From: Bacillota bacterium
GTDB lineage: Bacteria > Bacillota > Clostridia > Lachnospirales > Anaerotignaceae
Direction: 5' to 3'
Assembly (NCBI GenBank): GCA_017547125.1
Contig: JAFYQL010000109.1
Location: 1 to 7,088 of the forward strand
Length of the DNA: 7,088 bases
The translations under genes and the position numbers were made by a program. Positions 1 to 6,385 of this stretch are shown here, piece after piece. Position 1 is the stretch's first letter. Each line of letters starts with the position of its first letter. The notes beneath the pieces were generated by a model. The model saw only the letters and a list, made by a program, of their open reading frames with translations, was not told the origin of the DNA and searched no databases.

Positions 1-174
1 GGAAAACTCATCGAAAAAGGTACTCTCTGCAAAATGGCACGAGGCGCATGTGTACGTTTTATGGCAGAAAACAACATTGAAAACACAGAAGACATCAAAA
101 AATTCAATGCTCTGGGATATAAATTCTCGGCAGAAAATTCAGATGAAAACACATTCACATTTATAAAGGAGTGA
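1..174 (+). CDS. yaaA: Peroxide stress protein YaaA, C-terminal fragment (5' end outside the window)
   Basis: The open frame enters from the left edge in frame 1 and ends at TGA 172-174, giving the last 57 residues. These contain KMARGACVRFMAENNIE, then a FNALGYKF-like segment and a TFIKE end. That order matches the C-terminus of the YaaA (DUF328/UPF0246) family: an MARG-x-x-x-RFMAEN block, then a GY-x-F block and a short hydrophobic-charged tail. YaaA proteins are cytoplasmic. In E. coli YaaA lowers free iron and protects DNA and protein during hydrogen peroxide stress (family knowledge). The stop codon lies inside the ribosome binding site of the following peroxiredoxin gene, so the two are almost certainly co-transcribed. 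About three quarters of the protein lies outside the window, so its start and promoter cannot be judged. Confidence 0.85.
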   Translation, partial: GKLIEKGTLCKMARGACVRFMAENNIENTEDIKKFNALGYKFSAENSDENTFTFIKE

Positions 175-180
175 CAACAA

Positions 181-636
181 ATGTTGGCAGAAAAAACAAA
201 AGCACCCGACTTTACACTTCCGGACAAAGACGGAAATATGATTTCCCTTTCAGACTTCATCGGCAAAAAAGTTGTTCTCTACTTCTATCCAAAGGACAAC
301 ACCCCGGGCTGCAGCAAACAGGCCTGTGCATTTGCCGCCGCATACGAAGGCTTTAAACAGAAAGATATTGTTGTTATTGGCATCAGCAAGGATTCAACAA
401 AGTCACATCAGAAGTTTGCTGAAAAATACGACCTTCCTTTCATTCTTATATCAGACCTTGACCTTGTGGCAATTCAGGCATACGATGTCTGGAAAGAAAA
501 GAAGCTTTACGGCAAGGTTAGTATGGGTGTTGTAAGAAGCACATACATCATTGACGAAAACGGCTATATTGAAAAAGCAATGGAAAAAGTAAAGCCTGAC
601 ACAAATGCAGGCGAAATTCTTGAATATCTGGCATAA
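181..636 (+). CDS. bcp: Thioredoxin-dependent thiol peroxidase, Bcp/PrxQ-type peroxiredoxin
   Basis: A complete 151-residue cytoplasmic peroxiredoxin of usual Bcp length. It reduces hydrogen peroxide and organic hydroperoxides, with thioredoxin as the likely electron donor (family knowledge). The active-site segment is YPKDNTPGCSKQAC: Pro37, Thr41 and peroxidatic Cys44 form the P-x-x-x-T-x-x-C motif. Cys49 sits five residues on, the resolving-cysteine spacing of the atypical two-cysteine Bcp/PrxQ group. Arg119 in VVRSTYIID fits the conserved arginine that activates the peroxidatic thiol. The N-terminal APDFTLPD block is also typical. The start is ATG 181, preceded by AAGGAG (166-171) with 9 nt spacing. 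That site overlaps the yaaA stop, suggesting coupled translation. The gene ends at a hairpin terminator. Together with yaaA it forms a peroxide-defence pair, plausible in an anaerobe exposed to traces of oxygen. Confidence 0.95.
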   Translation: MLAEKTKAPDFTLPDKDGNMISLSDFIGKKVVLYFYPKDNTPGCSKQACAFAAAYEGFKQKDIVVIGISKDSTKSHQKFAEKYDLPFILISDLDLVAIQAYDVWKEKKLYGKVSMGVVRSTYIIDENGYIEKAMEKVKPDTNAGEILEYLA

Positions 637-640
637 AAAT

Positions 641-663
641 AAGGTGTGGAAAATCCACACCTT
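641..663. terminator. Bidirectional intrinsic terminator between convergent genes
   Basis: A perfect 10-bp inverted repeat, AAGGTGTGGA / TCCACACCTT, with a 3-nt AAA loop. It is followed on the plus strand by TTATTTTTAT and on the minus strand by TTATTTTTATG. Both strands therefore read as stem plus U-tract. It sits 4 nt after the bcp stop and 6 nt past the stop of the minus-strand CoA-transferase, so it can end both transcripts. Confidence 0.9.
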
Positions 664-669
664 TTATTT

Positions 670-1953
670 TTATCCAAATATCTTTTTGAATTCAAATCTC
701 AACTCATCTCTGAATTTAGGATGAGCAACTGATATAAGTTCTTCCGCTCTGTCACGCATCTTTTTGCCTCTGAGCTGAGCAATACCATACTCAGTAACTA
801 CATAGTCAACATCGTTTCTTGACGTTGTGATAAATGTACCTGCCTTAAGCACAGGCACAATACGTGATACTGTATCTTTTGCCGCAGTTGAAGGGAATGC
901 AAGAATTGCTCTGCCGCCCTTACTCATATTGGCACCTCTCACAAAGTCTACCTGGCCGCCTGTACCGCTGAACTGTCTTGTGCCAAAGCTTTCAGATGCA
1001 GCCTGTCCGTTAAGGTCCATTTCGATACAGCTGTTGATAGCAACCATATTGTCCTGCTGTGCAATAATTCTTACGTCATTTGTATATGCAACGCTCTTGA
1101 TAAGCATTGATGGGTTATCATCTGCAAAATCGTAAATCTTTTTGCTGCCCATAAGGAAGCATGTAACACTCTTGCCCCTGTCAAGCTGCTTTCTTGAGTT
1201 GTTGATGATGCCCTTTTCCATAAGGTCAACAACACCGTCAGAAATCATTTCAGAATGAAGACCAAGGTCTTTTTTGTCCTGAATAAACATCATTGTTGCA
1301 TCAGGAATAACACCGATACCAAGCTGAAGAACGTCTCCGTCTTTGATAAGGCTTGCAATGTTCTTGCCGATAGCAATGGCTGTATCGTTTACTGCGCCTG
1401 AGCTATATTCAACCATAGGCTCATCGTGTTCAACAAAAAAATCTATATCTCTCACATGAACAGATGTGTCACCAAATGTTCTTGGAAGGTATTTGTTAAC
1501 CTGTGCAATAACAAGCTTTGCGCTTTCCACTGCAGTGCTTGTAAAGTCAGCTGAAGGACCAAGACTGCACCAGCCGTGTTTGTCAGGCGGTGTAACCTGA
1601 ACAAGTGCAACATCGATGCCAAGGCAGTCTCTCATTACTCTTGGAACATCGTGGAAAAATACAGGTGAATAGTCTGCAAAGTTTGCGTTTATTTTATCTC
1701 TGTTATTTCCTGTTGAAAAGAAGTAGTTGCCTCTGAAATGAGGTGCCATGCCTTCTGCAGTATAGTGACAAGGATTAAGCGTAACAACTGTGCTAAGTTC
1801 AACACCTTCGTAGTTTTCTTTAAGTTCAACAAGCTTTGAAACAAGATAGTTTGGTTCTGCAGCAGCGTGAGCAAGTATAATCTGATCGCCATTTTTAATA
1901 TGGCTTAAAGCCTCTTCTGCTGATACAACCTTCTGTGAATATCCATAATCCAT
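670..1953 (-). CDS. Acetyl-CoA hydrolase/transferase family CoA-transferase, 4-hydroxybutyrate CoA-transferase (AbfT)-like
   Basis: A 427-residue family I CoA-transferase. It moves CoA between an acyl-CoA (4-hydroxybutyryl- or butyryl-CoA by similarity) and acetate in the cytoplasm. Several blocks closely match what I know of Clostridium aminobutyricum AbfT: AHAAAEP near residue 30, PVFFHDVP near 97, QLGIGVIPDA near 210, LHSEMISDGVVDL with Glu235 as the expected CoA-thioester catalytic glutamate, FSGTGGQVDFVRGA, and TTSRNDVDYVVTEYGIA near the C-terminus. The start is ATG 1953 because AAGGAG lies 7 nt upstream and MDYGYSQK aligns with the AbfT N-terminus. An in-frame ATG at 2001 would add 16 residues that look unrelated and begins almost at the predicted transcription start. 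No dehydratase or dehydrogenase of the 4-aminobutyrate pathway is nearby, so the substrate is open: 4-hydroxybutyrate, butyrate or propionate are all possible. A leftward promoter and its own terminator suggest a single-gene transcript. Confidence 0.9.
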   Translation of the reverse strand: MDYGYSQKVVSAEEALSHIKNGDQIILAHAAAEPNYLVSKLVELKENYEGVELSTVVTLNPCHYTAEGMAPHFRGNYFFSTGNNRDKINANFADYSPVFFHDVPRVMRDCLGIDVALVQVTPPDKHGWCSLGPSADFTSTAVESAKLVIAQVNKYLPRTFGDTSVHVRDIDFFVEHDEPMVEYSSGAVNDTAIAIGKNIASLIKDGDVLQLGIGVIPDATMMFIQDKKDLGLHSEMISDGVVDLMEKGIINNSRKQLDRGKSVTCFLMGSKKIYDFADDNPSMLIKSVAYTNDVRIIAQQDNMVAINSCIEMDLNGQAASESFGTRQFSGTGGQVDFVRGANMSKGGRAILAFPSTAAKDTVSRIVPVLKAGTFITTSRNDVDYVVTEYGIAQLRGKKMRDRAEELISVAHPKFRDELRFEFKKIFG

Positions 1954-2013
1954 AATTTCACTCCTTATCAAACGTGGCACCGCCACACAAAAAGACATCA
2001 TATTTCTCCCGAT

Positions 2014-2042
2014 AATATAACATTATGCATCTACAAATTCAA
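2014..2042 (-). promoter_or_regulatory. Predicted sigma-A promoter of the CoA-transferase gene
   Basis: Read on the minus strand: -35 TTGAAT (2042-2037), a 17-nt spacer, and -10 TATATT (2019-2014) preceded by TGT, an extended -10. The predicted start near 2007 gives a leader of roughly 50 nt ending in the AAGGAG site before ATG 1953. It lies between the terminator of the upstream transporter gene and the CoA-transferase, as expected for an independent unit. Assigned by consensus matching only. Confidence 0.6.
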
Positions 2043-2087
2043 TATCTCCCGGTGTTTTTTATTCTATACATTTTCAAACAAAAAAGA

Positions 2088-2110
2088 CGTGTGAAAATGA
2101 CCTTCACACG
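2088..2110 (-). terminator. Intrinsic terminator of the DMT transporter gene
   Basis: An 8-bp perfect stem, CGTGTGAA / TTCACACG, with a 7-nt loop, 11 nt past the transporter stop. On the minus strand it is followed by TCTTTTTTG, a good U-tract. The plus-strand side lacks a comparable immediate U-run, so it is assigned to leftward transcription. Confidence 0.85.
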
Positions 2111-2121
2111 CCCTTGTTTTT

Positions 2122-2985
2122 CTATATTTTTTTGTCTTTTTTAAGCGTATATTTCCATTTTGCAACTGCCGTGCCGATAATAAGCACATAGCCTATGATG
2201 CTTAAATAATCCGGCATCTGTCCAAGGAAAACAAAACCAAGAAGTGCCGCAAAAGCCACCTGTGAAAAATCAAATACAGAAAGCTCTTTTGCAGGTGCTC
2301 TTTTATATGCCGCAGTAATGCTTATCTGTCCGCCTGCCGCCGCACAACCCGCAAGTATAAGATATGCGAGCTGATGAGTTGTCATAGGGCTGTAGTCAAA
2401 CAAAATTGTCGGTAGTGACATGATGGTAGAAAACGCAGAGAAAAAGAAAATTATAAATGCACTTTTTACCCCTCTGCCCGTAAGCAACCTTACAAAAGTA
2501 TATGCACACCCTGCCGTCATACCGCCAAGCACACCTATCAGCGCCGGAATAACATCAAATGAAAATGTAGGCTTAACAACAAGAAGCGAGCTTAAAAAAG
2601 CTATAACAACTGCTATCCAGTCCACCTTACCGGCAACTTCCTTAAGAATTATATAAGAAAACACAATGGCAAAAAACGGAGAAAGCTTATTGAGCATCTG
2701 CGCATCAGAAATATTCATGTTGCTTGTAGCATAAAAATTACAAAGTATGCCCACATATCCACAAGTGCTTCTTGCAAGAAGAAGCTTAAGATTTCCCTTT
2801 CCTATGGTTACCTTTTCCTTGCTGCGCACAAGTATAACAAATGAAATAACCGCCGCCACTATATTTCTGAAAAAACTTTTCTGTATAACAGGTACGTTGC
2901 CCGAAAGATTTACAAAAAGGCTCATAAGGGCAAAGAAAAATGCCGATGACAATATACAAAGTATACCTTTGCTTTTCTGGCTCAT
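2122..2985 (-). CDS. DMT-superfamily transporter, EamA family (10 membrane segments)
   Basis: A 287-residue, very hydrophobic protein with about ten predicted membrane helices, near residues 8-27, 34-53, 67-86, 96-114, 121-137, 145-165, 174-195, 205-227, 236-255 and 260-277. It ends in a basic tail (KKDKKI). This is the usual size and two-times-five-helix layout of the drug/metabolite transporter EamA/RhaT group. Segment 96-116 (AQMLNKLSPFFAIVFSYIILKE) carries the family signature: a helix with L-S-P-x-F, then a Glu after the next helix. Members export or import amino acids, nucleotides or other small metabolites; nothing in the sequence fixes the substrate. The ATG at 2985 is preceded by AAAGGTGG at suitable spacing. 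It is the only gene between two leftward terminators, so it is probably expressed alone. Confidence 0.88.
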   Translation of the reverse strand: MSQKSKGILCILSSAFFFALMSLFVNLSGNVPVIQKSFFRNIVAAVISFVILVRSKEKVTIGKGNLKLLLARSTCGYVGILCNFYATSNMNISDAQMLNKLSPFFAIVFSYIILKEVAGKVDWIAVVIAFLSSLLVVKPTFSFDVIPALIGVLGGMTAGCAYTFVRLLTGRGVKSAFIIFFFSAFSTIMSLPTILFDYSPMTTHQLAYLILAGCAAAGGQISITAAYKRAPAKELSVFDFSQVAFAALLGFVFLGQMPDYLSIIGYVLIIGTAVAKWKYTLKKDKKI

Positions 2986-3019
2986 TTTAATGCCACCTTT
3001 CTTTTAAAACTATATGTTA

Positions 3020-3048
3020 AGTATAATACTTTCATTTCAAAAATAAAA
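3020..3048 (-). promoter_or_regulatory. Possible promoter of the DMT transporter gene, with a 13-bp palindrome
   Basis: On the minus strand a TATACT -10 (3025-3020) lies about 35 nt before the transporter ATG. The -35 at 17-nt spacing is poor (TTTTAT, 3048-3043) and falls in the U-tract of the preceding terminator. The -10 sits inside AAGTATAATACTT (3019-3031), a perfect palindrome around a central A that could be an operator or chance in A+T-rich DNA. No better promoter is visible in the gap. Confidence 0.3.
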
Positions 3049-3070
3049 GGCGGAGCCTCAACTCCGCCTT
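3047..3070 (-). terminator. Intrinsic terminator of the PEGA-protein gene
   Basis: A 9-bp stem, AAGGCGGAG / CTCCGCCTT, with a 6-nt loop, 8 nt beyond the PEGA-gene stop. On the minus strand it is followed by TTATTTTTG. The stem is G+C-rich and the U-tract clear. The plus-strand side lacks a U-tract, so it acts leftward. Confidence 0.9.
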
Positions 3071-3078
3071 AAAGTCTG

Positions 3079-4515
3079 TTAATCAATTACTCCTTTATAT
3101 GTCTGTTCCGGCTTATCTATAACAATATGCTCGCCGTATGTTTCATCATCAAGTTCAAGCTTGATATAATGCTCGCCGTATGAAAGTTTTTCCATAACAG
3201 GCGCAACACCCTTGTACATTCCGTCAATATAAACCTTCGCCCAGCCAGGTTCAGAGTAAATTGTGATATCTCCAAAAAGCTCGCCTTCACCGGCAACTTC
3301 CACTCCGCCTCTTCTGAAGTTTACTTTAAGAACAAATTCTTCATCTTCAATTTCAATTTTCTGAACGAAATCGTCATATCCGTCACGTTCAACTCTTACT
3401 TTATATTCGCCGTGACCAAGTTCTATTTTTTTGCTTCCGTCAGGATATTCCTGTCCGTCTATAGAAATTTTGTAGCTTCCCGGAGGAGTTACTTCAAGCA
3501 CAAGTACAGAAGCTTTTTCTCTTGCTTCTTCCATATCAATTTCTGCACTTTCGTCAGCATTTACAGTCACTTCAAGCAGATAATCTTCTATGTTTGTACC
3601 GGTAACTATAATTGTATGAGTGCCTGCAGGCACTTTAAGGCTACCGCCAGAAACATCATACTCTTCGCCAAAGTCAACTTTAGCCTTAATACTGTCAACA
3701 AAATCGGCATTTACAAAGTACACAGTACCATGTCGCTTTGTAACAGTAATTGATGATACGATATTTTTTATGCCCGTAACAGTAACCACATCAGCATAGC
3801 ATATATCACTTGGCAAAATTTCTTTGCCGTCATACATAAATATGGCATTTTCGTCGAATTTATAGATTTCGGCACCTACTGTAACAGATGATGACTCTGC
3901 ATCAACCCTTACATCGCCTTTATTTTCCTTCTTCCAGGCCTCTTCAGACCATCTTATCTGGCTTGCCTTGCCTGTTTCTTCATTCTTCACTACAGAAACA
4001 ATGTCTCCCACATCAAGCTCATCAAACTTGATTTTGCCTCCATTACTGCCTGTGATAACAGTATTTTCATCTGTAGGTGCAGAATAAACCTTTCCGCTTG
4101 ATACATCCATAAGGTACACAATCTCTTTTTTGAAGGCCTTGATAACATAAACGCTTTCGTCAGAGTTTGTTTCAAATATATCTGAAGCACTTTCTATTGT
4201 TGTTCCGCTCTGATGTGACTCATTTGAGAAAAGACTTCTTACCGCAATGGCAGAAACACAGAATATACCTATAAATAAAACCGCCACCGCAATTACAGTT
4301 AATATTTTGATGTCATTATTTTTCTTTCTGCGGTTTACGTTTCTTTCGCCATAAGTTTTTTCTCTGTCCGGCTTTCTTTCAGCACGTATGTCTTCCACAT
4401 TTATAGTGTCAAACTTTCTTTCAGCCTCAAGAGACTGTATTTCTCTATTTAAGTCGCCAAGTGCAATGGTTTTGTCAAAATCATTGTTTTCGGTTTCAAA
4501 ATTATATTTACCCAT
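3079..4515 (-). CDS. Bitopic membrane protein with extracytoplasmic PEGA repeats
   Basis: A 478-residue protein of unknown function. Residues 1-68 are highly charged and probably cytoplasmic. A basic patch (NRRKKNND, 61-68) precedes one hydrophobic helix at about 69-93, which fits an N-in, C-out orientation. Outside lie two related beta-rich modules (about 121-190 and 205-260), each with a G-D/A-D-I/V-V-S/T-V strand. They are followed by a weak PEGA-like segment (about 262-325) and two clearer PEGA domains (about 336-395 and 416-470). The last contains EPGWAKVYIDG and the one before it PPGSYKISIDG, the usual P-x-G-x-x-x-x-x-I-D-G core. PEGA domains occur on surface or S-layer-associated proteins and near Ser/Thr kinases, probably as binding or spacer modules. 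The ATG at 4515 has AGAAGG upstream. A 14-bp direct repeat (3127-3140 and 3169-3182) encodes YGEH twice in the last domain. It is expressed alone and divergent from the LysR gene. Confidence 0.8.
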   Translation of the reverse strand: MGKYNFETENNDFDKTIALGDLNREIQSLEAERKFDTINVEDIRAERKPDREKTYGERNVNRRKKNNDIKILTVIAVAVLFIGIFCVSAIAVRSLFSNESHQSGTTIESASDIFETNSDESVYVIKAFKKEIVYLMDVSSGKVYSAPTDENTVITGSNGGKIKFDELDVGDIVSVVKNEETGKASQIRWSEEAWKKENKGDVRVDAESSSVTVGAEIYKFDENAIFMYDGKEILPSDICYADVVTVTGIKNIVSSITVTKRHGTVYFVNADFVDSIKAKVDFGEEYDVSGGSLKVPAGTHTIIVTGTNIEDYLLEVTVNADESAEIDMEEAREKASVLVLEVTPPGSYKISIDGQEYPDGSKKIELGHGEYKVRVERDGYDDFVQKIEIEDEEFVLKVNFRRGGVEVAGEGELFGDITIYSEPGWAKVYIDGMYKGVAPVMEKLSYGEHYIKLELDDETYGEHIVIDKPEQTYKGVID

Positions 4516-4576
4516 AAAATCTCACCTTCTCCGCAGGGATTCCCCTGTTCAAACGTGCGCAATATTACTTATACTG

Positions 4577-4582
4577 ATTATA
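4577..4582 (-). promoter_or_regulatory. Candidate -10 box of the PEGA-protein gene
   Basis: A consensus TATAAT on the minus strand about 60 nt before the ATG at 4515, giving a leader of roughly 55 nt. No convincing -35 lies at 16-18 nt; the closest sequence, TTTCAA, is slightly too far. The surrounding DNA is very A+T-rich, so a chance match is possible. Confidence 0.4.
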
Positions 4583-4668
4583 TTTTACCATAATTGTATC
4601 TGATTGAAAACACAAATATACTGCAATAACCGCCACAAAAACACAATATATTACCTTTTTACAAAAAA

Positions 4669-4699
4669 TACCGCACAAACTCTGCAGAGATGTGCGGTA
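4669..4699 (-). terminator. Leftward intrinsic terminator in the PEGA/lysR divergent region
   Basis: A perfect 9-bp stem, TACCGCACA / TGTGCGGTA, whose 13-nt loop contains the palindrome CTCTGCAGAG. On the minus strand the stem is followed by TTTTTTG; on the plus strand no U-tract follows. It therefore stops leftward transcription. Yet no minus-strand gene ends here: the nearest one to the right is the DUF6198 gene, about 950 bp away across lysR. It may end an antisense read-through transcript and shield the PEGA promoter. Confidence 0.7.
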
Positions 4700-4707
4700 C
4701 TCTTCGC

Positions 4708-4739
4708 TTTACTTTGTCGCCCCAATACGATAAAGTAAA
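4708..4739. promoter_or_regulatory. 32-bp imperfect inverted repeat, candidate lysR operator
   Basis: Arms TTTACTTTGTCG (4708-4719) and CGATAAAGTAAA (4728-4739) are inverted copies with one mismatch in 12 positions, around an 8-nt CCCCAATA spacer. The repeat ends 34 bp before the lysR ATG, where a promoter is expected. LysR-type regulators commonly bind such interrupted dyads and often repress their own gene (family knowledge). No clean -35/-10 pair is visible; TACGAT (4726-4731) or TATAGA (4742-4747) could serve as the -10. A transcript carrying it could also fold it as a hairpin, since the mismatch becomes G-U. Confidence 0.5.
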
Positions 4740-4773
4740 ACTATAGAAACAATACGAAATTGAGGTGTTATCT

Positions 4774-5655
4774 ATGAATTATAATCAGTTGGTTTACTTT
4801 TCAACATTGGCTCACATCGAGCATTACACAAAGGCTGCCGAAATACTTGGCATATCACAGCCTTCTTTAAGCCACGCCATATCAAACCTTGAAGACGAGC
4901 TTGGTATTTTTCTTTTTGAAAAACAGGGCCGAAACGTAAAGCTCACACGCTACGGTAAAATATATCTTTCTTTTGTTGATTCTGCACTTGACGAGCTTGA
5001 AAAGGGAAGCAAACAGATGCACAGATTTTCCGACATTGAATCGGGCACAATCCGTATCGGCTGTGTTTCTTCCGCCTCACCTTATGTAAGCCGCATCATT
5101 TCGAAATATATGGAAAATCACAACGCCATAAACTTTGTATTTGAGCAGGGGACTACGCAAAAATTGCTTGAGGGGCTTGCAAATGAGGTTTACGATATGG
5201 TTTTTTGTCACAAATCAAATGACCATGACGCTGTGGAGTTTATTCCTATTGTTAAAAGGGATATAGTCTTAAAGGTTTACAAAGGCCATCCCCTTGAGGC
5301 TTATGACGAAATAAGCCTTGAGCAGCTATCTGAGTATCCGCTTATTACATACGATAGAAATGCCGGCGCCAGACCTTATATCGACAAGCTTTTTATAAAG
5401 CACGGCGTAAAACCATACATTCGTTGTCAGGCAGGCGAAGATCTTGCCGTTGCAAGCCTCGTGGCACAAAAAGCAGGTGCTGCCATTGTTGTTAATCATG
5501 CACTTTTCAAATCATACGATTTCAAAACAATACACATAAAAGATGCTGACATCAAAGTTACCATGTGCCTTGCAGTTATGAAAAACTCATTCCTTGCAGG
5601 CGCTGCACAGGACTTTAAAAAATTTTTTGTTTCCACTACAAAAGACAGTGTTTAA
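4774..5655 (+). CDS. LysR-type transcriptional regulator
   Basis: A 293-residue cytoplasmic DNA-binding protein of normal LysR length. Residues 1-60 form the winged helix-turn-helix: MNYNQLVYFSTLA, then AAEILGISQPSLSHAISNLE as turn and recognition helix, then ELGIFLFEKQGR and LTRYG. A linker helix (about 62-90) leads to a periplasmic-binding-like effector domain (about 92-285), beginning GTIRIGCVSSASPYV and including an LLEGLANEVYDMVF strand-helix unit. The ligand is not predictable. The start is ATG 4774 because GAGGTG (4762-4767) lies 6 nt upstream; a GTG at 4765 is inside that site and unlikely to be used. The gene is divergent from the PEGA gene, preceded by an inverted repeat, and shares its stop region with the convergent DUF6198 gene. 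That neighbour is a candidate target. Confidence 0.93.
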   Translation: MNYNQLVYFSTLAHIEHYTKAAEILGISQPSLSHAISNLEDELGIFLFEKQGRNVKLTRYGKIYLSFVDSALDELEKGSKQMHRFSDIESGTIRIGCVSSASPYVSRIISKYMENHNAINFVFEQGTTQKLLEGLANEVYDMVFCHKSNDHDAVEFIPIVKRDIVLKVYKGHPLEAYDEISLEQLSEYPLITYDRNAGARPYIDKLFIKHGVKPYIRCQAGEDLAVASLVAQKAGAAIVVNHALFKSYDFKTIHIKDADIKVTMCLAVMKNSFLAGAAQDFKKFFVSTTKDSV

Positions 5656-6338
5656 TATGCTGTGCCAACTCTTCCCGGAGTTGTTATTCTCACTTCAACA
5701 GCACGGTATGGATAAAAATGTCTGTCAAAGATACTCTGCCACATTGCTACCATTCTGCCTGTAATAAGGCTGCAGATAACTGTGCCAACACCAATGCCTA
5801 TAACTGTACCTTCTGAAACAAGTGAAAGAACAAGTGTTACTGTAAGGCAGCTTAAGTCAAAGATTGTTTTAACATTCTGGTATTTCATACCCTTTATTGC
5901 CGAAAAATCTCTCGGAAACATATCTGTAGGGATAATAGGCATAAGGCATCTGTTTGCCATGCATATACCTGCAGAAAGGCTTGTGATACCAATGGCAAAG
6001 TAAAGCACTCTGAAAGCAAACGATGTAGGAAGAAGTGCAACCCATGCAGAGTGTACATCAATAAACTTGCCAAAAACAAAGCCTGCTGCAAAAGATATCA
6101 AATATCCTGCGCTTACCCTTTTGCTTACAACCATAAGTGCAAATACAAGCACTGACTGAAAAATGTAATTCCATGTGCCAAAGCTGATAAAATCGAACAC
6201 ATGGCTGAAAACGTAAGGCACTGATGAAATGGCTGAAATACCAAATCCGCTTTTTGTCATAAGCTGCACACCCATACTATTGATAACAAGCACCGCCGCA
6301 AGGAGCATCTCTCCCGGAACTTTATATTTTTCTTTCAT
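5652..6338 (-). CDS. DUF6198/YitT-like integral membrane protein
   Basis: A 228-residue membrane protein with about six hydrophobic segments, near residues 10-27, 56-71, 79-94, 109-128, 159-174 and 178-200. After helix 1 comes the loop KSGFGISAISSVPYV, a glycine/serine-rich signature I associate with the DUF6198/YczE/YitT group, followed by FGKFIDV at helix 3. The function of this group is unknown; transport or export roles are only suggested. ATG 6338 is chosen because AAAGGA lies 9 nt upstream. The in-frame ATG at 6344 is only 3 nt from that site, and the one at 6395 overlaps the predicted -10 box and cannot be on the transcript. The stop shares the bases TTAA (5652-5655) with the lysR stop, leaving no room for a terminator between them. 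The soluble tail carries several Arg and His residues. Confidence 0.75.
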   Translation of the reverse strand: MKEKYKVPGEMLLAAVLVINSMGVQLMTKSGFGISAISSVPYVFSHVFDFISFGTWNYIFQSVLVFALMVVSKRVSAGYLISFAAGFVFGKFIDVHSAWVALLPTSFAFRVLYFAIGITSLSAGICMANRCLMPIIPTDMFPRDFSAIKGMKYQNVKTIFDLSCLTVTLVLSLVSEGTVIGIGVGTVICSLITGRMVAMWQSIFDRHFYPYRAVEVRITTPGRVGTAY

Positions 6339-6385
6339 ATTCATCAATCCTTTCGTAAATATTTTTTCTTTCGTTTGTTGGGTAA

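Noticed and set aside
827..1135. Plus-strand open frame of 102 codons inside the CoA-transferase gene
   Set aside because: It is antisense to a confidently identified enzyme, has low-complexity composition, and shows no ribosome binding site or family features.
1954..2001. 16-residue N-terminal extension of the CoA-transferase from tandem ATGs at 2001/1998, with GGGAG upstream
   Set aside because: The extension has no match to AbfT. The GGGAG would fall at the predicted transcription start, and the ATG at 1953 has a better AAGGAG site.
2629..2641. ACCGGCAACTTCC shared with about 3289-3301, as a dispersed repeat
   Set aside because: Both copies encode EVAG within unrelated proteins and the similarity stops there; this is coincidence of codon use.
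4765..4773. GTG start for the LysR protein, three codons earlier
   Set aside because: This GTG is part of the GAGGTG ribosome binding site serving ATG 4774, and the LysR N-terminus fits the later start.
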